This document shows, piece by piece, positions 6,621 through 17,600 of a DNA stretch of 18,753 nucleotides (the first letter of the stretch is position 1; each line of letters opens with the position of its first letter). The translations under genes were made by a program, and so were the position numbers. The stretch is from Ruminococcaceae bacterium UBA7067 (GTDB lineage: Bacteria; Bacillota; Clostridia; Oscillospirales; Acutalibacteraceae), in NCBI GenBank assembly GCA_002493755.1, contig DKZT01000071.1, positions 19,538 to 38,290 of the forward strand, in the 5' to 3' direction. The notes beneath the pieces were generated by a model. That model did no database searches. It had not been told where the DNA came from and saw only the letters and a program-made list of their open reading frames with translations.

Positions 6621-7739
6621 ATGTTTGAATACTTCTCTTCGGTCGGTATTGAGAAATTTACCTTTTACCGTCTGCCAAAGGCTCTTTTTACGAATCCTGT
6701 TTTTAAAGATTTGTCTTGTGAAAGTAAAATCCTCTACGGATTATTGCTTGACAGAGCAAGCGTATCAAAAAAGAATCGTTGGATAGACGAGAACAATCGT
6801 GTTTATGTCCATATGCAGCAGGTTGAAGTACAAGAGATGCTTTCAATCGGAAAAGGAAAAGCTGTAACAATTTTTAAAGAACTTGAGAGCATCGGTCTTA
6901 TCATCCGTAAGAAGCTTGGGCAAGGAAATCCTACACGAATTTATGTGATGAATTTTTCAAGTGTTGTTCCCGATGAAGTTGACCACGATTTGATTGAGGA
7001 TAATTCTGAGACTTCCACCCGGAACAACGAAACGGAAGTCTTGACTTCCGAAAATCGGAAGTCTGAAACTTCTGACGATTTTGAAACTTCTCCTCAAAAC
7101 GGCGAAACGGAAGTCTTGACTTCCAAAAATCGGAAGTCTGAAATTGCTGACAATTCTGAGACTTCCACCCAAAACAGCGAAACGGAAGTCTTGACTTCCA
7201 AAAATCGGAAGTCTGCACTTCCGAAAAATGAAAGTCAAGCTTCTAATTATAAGAGTAAGACTAATATGAGTAAGAATAATCTTTCCTTCTATCCTTCTGT
7301 TAATGAGCCAAACCGGAGGTCTGCATCTTTGACTGCGGCTCAGGGCAGAACGAATGAAGGACAATACGAATACAGCCTAAAGCTTCTTGAAAGCGAAGAA
7401 GCAATCAAAGAACAAATCAATTATGCCTATTTGCTCAAACGTGGAATCAGTGAAAACACGCTTGACTTAATTGTTGATATCATCGCAAATGCGTATATAC
7501 GCAACGATGGAGACATCACAATTAACGGAAACACTGTGCCAATCTCGATTGTCAAGCGTGAATATAAAAAATTAACCCCGGAGCATATTGAGTACGTTCT
7601 CGACTGCATAGATGAACAGTCAAAATCTAACAGTATCAGAAATTTACGCAGCTATTTGCAGTCAACGCTTTATAATGCTCCTCATAATATCGACTTGCAT
7701 TATGATACTATGGTTAATTATGACACTAACAGCAAATAA
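6621..7739 (+). CDS. repA: Replication initiator protein A, RepA_N family with DUF6017-like C-terminus
   Basis: 372 aa from ATG 6621, with GAGGG 8 nt upstream; an in-frame GTG at 6591 lies inside the previous gene. Residues 13-112 form the RepA_N domain: FYRLPKALF, SKILYGLLLDRASVSKKNRW, DENNRVYVHM, then a winged helix with GKGKAVTIFKELESIGLI. Residues about 128-203 are a linker of three 25-aa repeats (core ETEVLTSKNRKS), whose DNA is the probable origin. Residues about 266-360 match the C-terminal domain of these Reps (INYAYLL, SIVKREYKKLTPEHIEYVLD, NLRSYLQSTLYNAP). RepA_N proteins start theta replication of Firmicutes plasmids and of some conjugative elements, usually from iterons inside their own gene. 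The gene is translationally linked to the minigene before it. Confidence 0.9.
   Translation: MFEYFSSVGIEKFTFYRLPKALFTNPVFKDLSCESKILYGLLLDRASVSKKNRWIDENNRVYVHMQQVEVQEMLSIGKGKAVTIFKELESIGLIIRKKLGQGNPTRIYVMNFSSVVPDEVDHDLIEDNSETSTRNNETEVLTSENRKSETSDDFETSPQNGETEVLTSKNRKSEIADNSETSTQNSETEVLTSKNRKSALPKNESQASNYKSKTNMSKNNLSFYPSVNEPNRRSASLTAAQGRTNEGQYEYSLKLLESEEAIKEQINYAYLLKRGISENTLDLIVDIIANAYIRNDGDITINGNTVPISIVKREYKKLTPEHIEYVLDCIDEQSKSNSIRNLRSYLQSTLYNAPHNIDLHYDTMVNYDTNSK
7003..7227. repeat. Three 75-bp direct repeats within repA, probable iteron origin of replication
   Basis: Three exact-period 75-bp units. The 7-mer GGAAGTC or its complement GACTTCC occurs eleven times (starts 7010, 7034, 7043, 7057, 7109, 7118, 7132, 7160, 7184, 7193, 7207). 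Each unit carries the inverted pair GGAAGTC-TT-GACTTCC followed 14 bp after its first half-site pair by another GGAAGTC. In RepA_N replicons such as pAD1 and pSK41 the origin lies in the middle of the rep gene, between the two domains, as here. Origin function is inferred. Confidence 0.75.
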
Positions 7740-7747
7740 TACACTTC

Positions 7748-7762
7748 TGCCCCACCGGGGCA
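7748..7762 (+). other. Short hairpin between repA and the next gene
   Basis: TGCCCC-acc-GGGGCA, a 6-bp GC-rich stem with a 3-nt loop, lies 9 nt after the repA stop and just before the AAGGAGG site at 7769. There is no T-run. It could stabilise the repA mRNA end or partly separate expression, but this is not shown. Confidence 0.4.
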
Positions 7763-7785
7763 AAAGTTAAGGAGGCAAACTTAAA

Positions 7786-8073
7786 TTGGTAATTGTTTCT
7801 CAGGACAGAGATGTTATTAATTTTAACTCTCTGAAAAGAATTACCCCGTTTGAGGGTACTATTGACGGAATATCCGTCTATGCAGTTTTAGGATTTGATT
7901 CGTTAGGCACTGACGATGAAAATATTGATAGCGTAGACGGAGTCGGCTCGGTTCAGCTCGGTATTTATAACACAGAGGACGAATGTCTTGATGCGTTTGA
8001 AAAGCTTATAGCTGCTATCAGAGCAGATAACAAGGTTTTCGTTATGCCTGAACCAAGCTATGAAGAAGGCTGA
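7786..8073 (+). CDS. Small element-encoded protein with IVSQDRD start
   Basis: 95 aa from TTG 7786, chosen because AAGGAGG (7769-7775) lies 10 nt upstream and no ATG is available in frame nearby. The start VIVSQDRDVINFNSL and the pattern of a glycine-rich strand followed by LGIYNTEDECLDAFEKLIAAI resemble small proteins of unknown function common on Firmicutes conjugative elements and phages (IVSQD...NF... then LG.Y.TEE.A...L..I). This copy has a longer acidic loop (residues about 43-58, LGTDDENIDSVDGVGS). No membrane segment or signal is present. It is downstream of repA and probably in the same transcript. Function unknown. Confidence 0.75.
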   Translation: MVIVSQDRDVINFNSLKRITPFEGTIDGISVYAVLGFDSLGTDDENIDSVDGVGSVQLGIYNTEDECLDAFEKLIAAIRADNKVFVMPEPSYEEG

Positions 8074-8079
8074 TGTATT

Positions 8080-8359
8080 ATGGGTGATACAACAGCGAAA
8101 AAGACTTTAAGCTTCGTTGTAGAAGCGTCAAATATGACAGCTGAATTGCTGAAAAGCGTACTCAGAGCGTATCTTGCCGGAGACACAAAATACAAAGCTT
8201 GCCGCAGGAAAGACGGCAAAATCAATACTCATTTCCTGCTCAACACGCCTCGGACCGTTTGCTATCGACAAGGTGTTGGAGCTTACAAGCTACGATGAGC
8301 TGCACCTTGATACAATCGGCGATGAATTAACGGCATTGCCCTTTTTTGAAATGAGGTGA
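8080..8359 (+). pseudogene. Small element gene, apparently split by a +1 frameshift
   Basis: ATG 8080 has GAAGG 10 nt upstream. The first frame starts MGDTTAKKTLSFVVEASNMT and continues to a stop at 8296-8298; its last part (TVCYRQGVGAYKLR) looks unnatural. A second frame, open across 8174-8359, ends FAIDKVLELTSYDELHLDT followed by an ordinary acidic helical tail, and stops 6 nt before the next ATG, where a gene end is expected. Joining the two by skipping one base between about 8200 and 8260 would give about 92 aa. The start, ...MTAELLKSVLRAYLAG, faintly resembles the helical front of DUF3801/PcfB-like proteins, but this is weak. A sequencing or assembly error would explain it equally well; a real short 72-aa protein is the alternative. 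Confidence 0.45.
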
Positions 8360-8365
8360 AAAGGA

Positions 8366-8641
8366 ATGCTTGATAAGAAAGACAATTATTTAGAAAATGC
8401 TGAGATGTCTGTTGAGGACAATTACAACTGCATTGACGGAATCATAAACAATACAACCCCACAGGATAAAAACAGCGAAAAGGTGAGTAAATACCTTGAT
8501 GCGATAAAGGCTGAGGAGGAAAAGAAAGAGGAACGCTCTCGTTTTCCGTTCTCTGCTCAGAAGATAAAGAATAACGCTGCAATTATTTCAAGCTGCTCAT
8601 CGCAGCACTCAAATCGCAGCGAAGAAGGAAGAACATTATAA
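8366..8641 (+). CDS. Small acidic-then-basic hypothetical protein, possibly frameshifted near its end
   Basis: 91 aa from ATG 8366, with GAGGTG overlapping the stop of the preceding gene. An acidic N-terminal half (SVEDNYNCIDGIINNT) is followed by a charged helix KYLDAIKAEEEKKEERSRF. The last 20 residues (SSCSSQHSNRSEEGRTL) are low-complexity and look out of frame. The next frame there reads AAHRSTQIAAKKEEHYKVE and ends at a TGA (8664-8666) directly touching the ATG of the giant gene, the usual packed layout. The original protein was therefore perhaps about 99 aa. No family recognised. Function unknown. Confidence 0.6.
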   Translation: MLDKKDNYLENAEMSVEDNYNCIDGIINNTTPQDKNSEKVSKYLDAIKAEEEKKEERSRFPFSAQKIKNNAAIISSCSSQHSNRSEEGRTL

Positions 8642-8666
8642 AGTCGAGTATATGGAGGATTTTTGA

Positions 8667-11600
8667 ATGATTAAATACTATGGTAATCAAATTTGGAACA
8701 ACAGCACCCGTAACAGCGATAAACAGATTATTTATATTCCTGCAACGCAATTACAGACCGTCATCAACTCGCTTGATGCAGTCGGCTTAAATTATTATGC
8801 CTATATCCGTTCTGAGGATAAAAATGCTCGTCTTGCTATTAACAAAAACGACCTTGAGCTTTTTAAAAGAATAGACACTCAGGAAAGATATTCCGAAGCT
8901 CCTCGCTTTGACCGAGAGGTTAAAGCAATCATCGGGAACACAGCATATCGTGACATAAAGAATAAAAGCTATGTTAGCTATAACACTGATTTTGCTCTTA
9001 AGCTGGCGGAAATGTTCACCCGGCAAGGCGTTCCTTTTTCGGGAAGAATCAGGCGTACCAGTGATGACAACTCATTAACAACCTTGACATTCGATGAAAG
9101 ACACCGAAATCAGGCTGAGCTTTTGGCTTCACAGCTTAAAGCTCAGCGTGCAATGCTCAACTCATCAGAAAAGCTATATATCTCAGGAAACACAAACATT
9201 AATACTCTTTCAGATGTAAAGGGTAAATGGCTTGTTATGTCTGTGAATGAATTCAAAGCCGTAGAGAGCAATCTTATTGGCAATAGCATTTCATATTCTG
9301 CTGTTGCCAATGGTAAAGGTGTTATGGTCTATTATTCTGCGGTTGACGAGAGCCGAGTACTTGATGCTGTCAGTCAGAATAATATAAGAGAAATATCAGC
9401 GAAGCTTAACAGTATTCTGACAACCTTATCCCTCAGGAGTTCCGAACAGCTTGAAGCGTTACAGCCTGCCGCTGAGTTGTTTTTGGAAAAATATGATGAT
9501 GAAACTTTTGTTGATGTTTTTTCAGAAACGTTTGCTGATACATCATCGTTCTCACTTGACCAACTCAATGAAATTGCTCGGAAATTTGCAGATGAGTATA
9601 AATACTTCAGCGGTTTGGAACTGCTTTTAGTCCCGTCCGATATTCCTGCACTCAAGGAAAAATTCAATAAAGAGGCAATGCTCCGTGAATTAACATCTGA
9701 GCGTGGATACACCGAACAGCAAATCGCTGAAATAAAAAAGCTTATTGACAATAATGTCAGTCAAAGCATTTTAGAGCTTATAGATTATACTTTTTCGCCT
9801 GAGCAAATCGGCAGAGTAGGCACAGCTCAGTCATATTCCGATATTTTAGCGGTTGTCGCTGAAGTAAAGCATACATCGCCTCACAATATCGGAAATTATA
9901 TACGACTTGGTACATATATGAGGGAAACGCCACTTGACGATAAGGATGGGTCTGATTTTATGTCAGAAACTCGTCCGACAATTACCTGCGAATGGAGCGA
10001 ACATCCTGACTTTGAGGACGGGAAAACATATTCTGTATCAGAGTTTGACCGCATTATGAAAATAGCAGATTCAGAGTGGTGTGAAAACCGTCAGAAGGAA
10101 ATTGATACATACGGAGATATAGATAAAATCTTTGAAGCGTATGAAAAGGGCGAAATTGACGGAGTTCATCAAGGCTATGCTAAAACTAAATTTACTGTCA
10201 ATATGCCTGATGGAAGGAAATTTACCGAGCGACAGGATATCGGTGACGGAGACGGCGGCGTTATAGACTTTTTAAAGCGGACTCCACATCATAGTGAAAT
10301 TGTTAAGCTTTTGCAAGCGGATATAGAGAGTGAATCTCATAATACAGAAGCTGATTCTGAATTAACAGACACTGCTCATCAGGATAAAGTCTCAAGTGCT
10401 GATAACCGCAGCTACAGTGCCACAATGCAAAATTATTTTAAAATAAAGGAAGAAAATCCTGACAAGATTGTACTTCTTAGAGTTGGCGACTTTTATGAAG
10501 CTATGAGTAATGATGCAATTGTTGTTTCTCAGACATTGGACTTGCATATGACAAAGCGCAGACTAAATGACAATGAGCGGATTGATATGTGCGGTTTTCC
10601 TGTTCATTCTTTTGAACAGTATAAAAAAAGGCTTTTATCAGCCGGACATAGCATTGAAATTCTTGATGAAGTCCGTGAATCTGTCGAAAGAAAAATTAAT
10701 GTTACCGAAACAGTTAAACTTGCCCCTAATACAACGCCTATTGGAAATGACGATTACTATTTTCATCGTCCCGATGTTGGCGAGTTTGAAGCAGTGTACT
10801 ACAATCCCGATGCAACCGCAGGCGGACAGTTTGTGTTTATGCATCTGCCCTATGAGCTGATATCAGAAGCAAAAGATAATTCCACCGGTGCAAATGAGTT
10901 TTACGAATACCTTGACGAACACGCAAAAACTGACATTGTCGATTTAGACACACCGGAATATTATGAGGTTCTGAAAGATTACGCAGAGCCTCACCCTGAC
11001 CTCATTGGTCGCTCGGAAGATACGATGAACTCTCTTGTGTCTGAATCAGCTTACGAACTGAACAAGCTGCAAAACTCCGGCAAGAATGAAGTAATTGATA
11101 ACATAAGGGCAGAAGATAACGAACCTTTCTTTGAGGAGCATATCATTGTGCCGAATAAAGAAAAATACAGCATAACGGAAAGAGCAGACAGCGACTATCG
11201 TTATGATGTTAAGCAGCTTATAAGTGTTGACGGCGGCAACAGCTTTTATTATGCCGGGAACGGGAAGTTTTGTAAAACTCTTGAGGAAGCAAGAGATTTT
11301 GTAAAAAGCAAATTATCCGAGAAAATCGTTGACGATTTAAAGGTCGGAGATTTAGTTCGCATTGATGACAGCGTATGGAAAATCACGAAAATTGACGGCG
11401 ATTTTTCTATTTATCTTGAGAACACAGATAAATCCGCCAATGAGCAAGTGCGTTCACATCTCGGACATTGGAAAAAGCATCTTATTGAAAGTGGTTTTGA
11501 ATATGTTACCACGCAAAACTTATCTGATGTAACCGAAAAATCAGATACAGCCTTACAAACAGAGCAACAAGCTGATGATATTGCTTTTGCTGATAAAACC

Positions 11601-14600
11601 TTTGCAGAACAAGTTGATGCAACAATCAATGGCACAATGCCGTTTTATTCTTCCTTAAAGGTTTGCGATACCCCTCAGATTCTTATTGATTTAGGCTGCA
11701 GACAATTGCCTATGCTTTATACGCAGAGGCATTTGTTGGATGCCCTTCACAAAAAGTCAAAGAAGAATCCACATTGGCACGGTTTATCGGTCGAACAAAT
11801 AAAGAAAATGCCGGCGTTATTACAAGAACCGGCGATTGTTTTTGATTCATTAACCCGTGATGATAGCGTGATGTTAGTTTTGCCGGAAACCGACAATGAT
11901 AATTTACCCCTAATAGTGAGCGTTAAGCCTAACGGTCAGGGGAGATATAATTTGGAGCAGGTTGATAGTAATTTTATCACAAGTATTTATGGCAAAGATA
12001 AGTTTGCAAAGTATCTCGAAACCATAATAAAAAATGAAAAACTGCTGTTTATAGACAAAGCAAAAAGCCAAAACCTTTTTGAAAGATGGGGGCTCCAATT
12101 GCCCGAATTAACAAAAGGTTTTGACTTTGATATTATTATACACCAAAGCAGCAATATTGTCAACGAGAGGATCTCGGAAGACAGAGAAAAAAGCCAAAAC
12201 CTTTTTGAAAGATGGGGAGAACAATACTCCGAATTAACAAAAGGTTCTGACTCTGATATTATTATGCACCAAAGCAGCAATATTGTCAACGAGAAGCTCT
12301 CGGAAGACAGAGAAAAAAGCCAAGCATTGTTCAGTGTGCCTGGACTACAATTGTCCAAGGGCTTAAACAATCTTGACTCTGATATTATTATGCACCAAAA
12401 CAGCAATATTGTCAATGAGAGGCTCTCAGAAAATGCGGAAAAAGCTTCTGAACTTGCAGAAAATGTCTTGCAAGAAAATGAAATCGAATCTGCGCCCGGT
12501 TCTATAAACAATCTGTTTGAATTGGCGGAGCAAAGTCCGGATAAGCCGCAGGAGCAAATTTCAAGCATTGATGAATATGTGCCTGACAGCTATAACGATG
12601 ATACAAATTTTGTCATTACAGACGACAATACGGTATCGGGTGCAAAGACAAAATTCCGCAATAATATCAATGCGATAAAAGCTCTTAAGGCTTTGGAGAT
12701 GAACGGTAAAGCCACAACAAACGCAGATAAAAAAGCCTTAGCGCTATACACCGGTTGGGGCGGTCTTGCACCGGCATTCAGTGAAAATCCCACTTGGAAA
12801 AACGAAGCGCAGGAGCTTAGAGATTTGCTCACTGCTGATGAATATGTTTCCGCCAGAGCTTCTACTCTTGATGCGTTTTATACCGACAATACAATCATAG
12901 ACGGTATCTATCAGGTACTGAGAAAATTTGGCTTTACCGGCGGCGATGTTCTCGAGCCTGCAATGGGAATCGGAAATTTCTTCGGACGAATGCCGTCTGA
13001 TATTTCCCGTTCATCCCGTCTTTACGGAGTAGAAAAGGACAGTGTTTCCGGCAGAATTGCAAGCAAGCTTTATCCTGATGCAAATATAACTGTCGATGGC
13101 TTTGAAAACACACAGTTTCAGAACGGTAGCTTTGATGTTGCAGTCGGCAATATTCCTTTTGGAGATTTCTCCGTGAACGATAAGGAGTATAATTCACAGC
13201 ACCTGAAAATTCACGATTACTTTTTCTTAAAAACTCTTGATAAAGTCAGACCCGGCGGCATTGTAGCTTTTGTAACATCAAAAGGCACATTGGACAAGAA
13301 GGATACTTCTTTTAGAAAATCGCTCGCTGAAAGAGCTGACCTTCTCGGTGCAGTCAGATTGCCGAACAATGCGTTTAAGTCTGCCGGAACGGAAGTCACA
13401 TCAGATATTATATTCCTGCAAAAACGCACTGCACCGCCGGAGAAACTGCCCGAATGGGTGCATCTCGGCGCAACATCAGACGGACTTTCCGTGAATCAAT
13501 ACTTTGCATCTCACCCTGATATGGTGCTGGGCAAGATAGTTCAGGGGAACAAAATGTACGGCAGAAACGATGATACTATGTGTATTCCGTTTGATGATGC
13601 TGATTTGTCAAGGCTGCTCCCGGAGGCAATTAATAAAATCAGCGGCAGCTATACACCTGATTTTGACAAGCCTTCACCGCTTCAGGATATAAAAAATCAA
13701 AATGTTGTTTTGCCCGAAAATATCCGTCAGGAAAGCTATTTCGTACATAACGGCGAGTTGTATTTTTGGGGCGTTGCCGGTCGTGATGTAGAAATAACGC
13801 ACGCCAGAGAGCTGTGGTCGAATTATTCCACTAAAAATGCGTATAAAAAATACAACAATAAAAACATTGAACGAACTAAGGCTTTCGTTGAACTGCGAGA
13901 GATTGTTCGTGAGCTTCTTGAGGTTCAAAAGCTTCCAGGAGATTATGGTCAGAAAATATCGGAATTGCAGAAAGCTCTGAACGAAAAGTACGATGCCTTC
14001 TACTCAAAATTCGGTTTACTGCACGCTCAGCAAAACCGTCTGCTTTTGTCAAGAGACAGTGCATATCCGTTGCTTCTCTCCCTTGAAGCTGAGGTTGACA
14101 AGGGCAAGCTTGTACGAAAATCAGATATTTTCACCGAACGCACGATTTCTCCTCCTATTGCAGTGGAGCACGTTGACACTGCTCTTGAGGCGCTTAATGT
14201 TTCGATTGTCAGCCTCGGAGAAATTGACCTTGATTATATGTCTGAGCTGTGCGATATTCCCAAAAGGGTTATTATTGAGCAGCTCAGAGGTCAGATTTAT
14301 CCTGTCCCGGAGCTGTCAACCGATGACAATATCGTGTATCAGACTGCATCGGAATATTTGTCCGGTGATATATATAAAAAGCTTGATACAGCAAAAGTCG
14401 CCGCTGAAGCAAATCCGTTGTTTGAGGATAATATTCCTGCTCTTAAAGAAGCCATTCCAACACCCTTAAAGTCGGGCGATATTGATGTGAACATCGGTGC
14501 TACCTGGATTGAGCCAAAATACTATCAGCAATTCATCTATGAGGTGTTCCAGACACCGAATGAATACCGAGCAGATATTAAGCCTCGTTTTCCCTGGCAG

Positions 14601-17600
14601 AGAGTCGGCAAAAAGATTGAAGTTGAGTATTCCATATATAGCAACAAATGGCAGATTACAAATAAATCGCTTGACAAGTCTGTTACTGTGACAAAGCAGC
14701 TTGGCACTCAATTTAAATCTGCGTACTCAATATTTGAGAGTGTTCTTAATCTGAATGACCCTCGTGTGTATAAGGATGCAGTTGATAAAAACGGCAAGAT
14801 TATTTTTGATAAAAGCGGAAACCCGGTACGGGTGCTTGATGTTGAGAGAACTAAGCTGCTCCAGCAGAAAGCGAATATCATTAAGCGAAAGTTTAAGGAT
14901 TGGATATTCAAAGACCCTAAGCGGCGTTCTGAATTAGTTGCAAAATACAACAGAGAATTCAATTGCATTAAGCCGAGAGAATTTGACGGCTCACATCTGA
15001 CATTCCCGGGAATGAACTCATCTATAGAACTGCGCTCCCATCAGAAGAACGCCATTGCACACGCAATATTCGGCGGCAATACGCTGTTTGCACACAGCGT
15101 TGGAGCAGGAAAGACCTTTGAGATGATAGCAACAGCGATGGAGTGTAAGCGTTTAGGCTTCTGTCATAAATCGCTGTTTGCCGTTCCTAATCATCTCACC
15201 GAGCAAATCGGCGCAGACTTTTTAAAACTATATCCCGGTGCTAATATTTTAGTGGCTACAGCCAAAGATTTTACAAAAGCTAACAGAAAGCAATTAATGT
15301 CAAAAATTGCAACGGGCAATTACGATGCCGTCATAATCGGTCATTCTCAGCTTAAGAATCTTCCGTTATCTCCTGAAATACAAAAGAAAATCTATAAAGA
15401 GCAGATTGACGATATTATTGCCGGAATAGCTGAACTGAAAGAGAGTAACGGTAGTAGCTTTCAGGTCAAGGCTATGGAAAGGACAAGAAAATCTCTGCAA
15501 AGCAAGCTCGACAGTCTTGATACACAGAACCGTGACAATACGGTTTACTTTGATGAATTGGGTATAGACAAGCTGTTCGTTGATGAGGCTCACGAATTTA
15601 AAAGTCTTTTTTCTGCAACAAAGCTTCAGAACATCTCAGGTATTTCCTCCAGAGCTTCACAACGAGCTACTGACCTTTTCGCAAAATGCCGTTATCTTGA
15701 CGAGAAAACCGGCGGTAAAGGCGTGGTATTTGCCACAGGTACTCCTGTATCGAACAGTATTACCGAAATGCATACTATGATGAGATATTTGCAGTATGAT
15801 TTTCTTGCTTCACATAACAATATGCAGAACTTTGATAATTGGGTGTCTACTTTTGGGAAAATCAAGGTTGATTATGAGCTGGCTCCTGCCGGTAATAAAT
15901 TCAAGGAACGCTCCCGTGTGGCTGAATACTCGAATATGCCCGAGCTTATGTCGATGTTTAAGCAGGTTGCCGACATAAGACCGGCTGATACCTTGCATTT
16001 GGCTGTGCCGGAGTGTAGCTTACACATTGTCAATACCAAGCCGACAGAATTACAGCAATCGCTTGTCTCCGAGCTGTCTGCTCGTGCTGATGATGTCAAT
16101 GCAGGAAAGGTTGACCCGAGCGTTGACAATATGCTCAAAATCACCGGTGATGGCAGGAAGGTAGGATTGGATCCTCGCCTTATCAATCCTGACTTTGAGG
16201 ATAATCCCGAAACAAAGCTTAATAGATGCGTAGCAAATGTATTGGATATTTACAATGAAACAGCTCCGAGTAAGCTTACTCAGCTTATCTTTTGTGATTT
16301 AGGCGTTCCGAAAAAGGATAATTCTCTTTCTGATTCGGATTCTGCTGATGATACTCTGAGCGTTTCAGAAATGGATTCTCTTGAGGAGTCAGGTGCTTTT
16401 TCTGTGTATCAGGATATTAAGGATAAGCTTATCGCTTCGGGCGTTCCGGAAAAAGAAATTGCCTTTATCCACGATGCACACACGGAGGCTCAGAAAGCCG
16501 AGCTGTTTTACAAGGTGCGAAACGGCGATGTGAGAATACTTTTAGGCTCAACCGCTAAAATGGGAACAGGAACAAATGTCCAGAAGAGACTTGTTGCACT
16601 ACACGATTTGGATGTTCCGTGGCGACCGTCAGACCTTGAACAGCGAAGAGGCAGAATGGTTAGACAAGGTAATATCAACAAGCGTGTTGACCTTTACCGT
16701 TATGTAACGGAAGGAACATTTGACGCATATTCGTATCAGCTCCTTGAAAAAAAGCAGAGATTCATCGGTCAGATTATGACCTCAAAAACTCCTGCACGAA
16801 GATGCTCGGATATAGACCAGGAGGCTTTGAGTTATTCGGAAATTAAGGCACTGTGTACCGGCGATGAAAGAATAAAGGAAAAGCTGACACTTGAAAACAG
16901 AGTAAAAGAGCTTGAGGTGTACCGCAAGGATTATATCAACAACAAGTACGAGCTTGAGGATAAGATTGCTGCTTATCCGGCTGAAAGTGAAAAGATAAAA
17001 ACAAAAATTGAACATATCCGTCAGGATATAGAAGCTCTCAAAAATGTTCCCCGTGATAAAGACAAGTCAATTGTTTTCAGTATTAAGATAGGAGAGAAAA
17101 CTTATAGCGAGCGTGCCGATGCGGCTAAGGCGTTGGCTGTTGCCTGTAAATGTGTTAAAGGTGACAGCAACCGAGGTAAAACCTTCAGAATCGGCGAAAT
17201 GTACGGCTTTCCGATTGAGCTTAAGCTTGATAAGTTTTGGGATTCGATTTCTGCAACCTTAGTCGGTAATGAACGCTATACAGTGACTTTCTCCGACACG
17301 ATGCTCGGCAATCTGAGAAAGCTTGAAAACGGTTTAGCACACCTGCCAAAGCTTCTTGAAGAGGAAAAATTTGAGCTTAACAAGCTTGATTTTGATTTTG
17401 AGTCTGCACAGGAGCTGCTTAAAAAGCCGTTTGAATTTGAAGATGAATATCAGGAAAAAACACTACGACTTGATCGTGTTACTGAGGAACTAAACGCCGA
17501 GGCGAGAGAGCTTATAAAAAACGGCGTTCCAAAGGAACGGACAAATCTATTTGGCAAAAAGTCAATTTTAGCTCAAAATAAGTCCGCTTCAAAGGACACT

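Noticed and set aside
7003..7227. CRISPR array
   Set aside because: The repeats are contiguous 75-bp units that code in frame within repA, with no unique spacers and no cas genes.
6931..7364. Long minus-strand reading frames over the repA linker
   Set aside because: They arise because the 75-bp repeats are a multiple of three, leaving opposite frames open; no ribosome binding site and no recognisable protein.
8174..8359. Separate 61-aa gene overlapping 8080-8298
   Set aside because: It has no ribosome binding site of its own, and its C-terminus fits better as the shifted end of the preceding gene.
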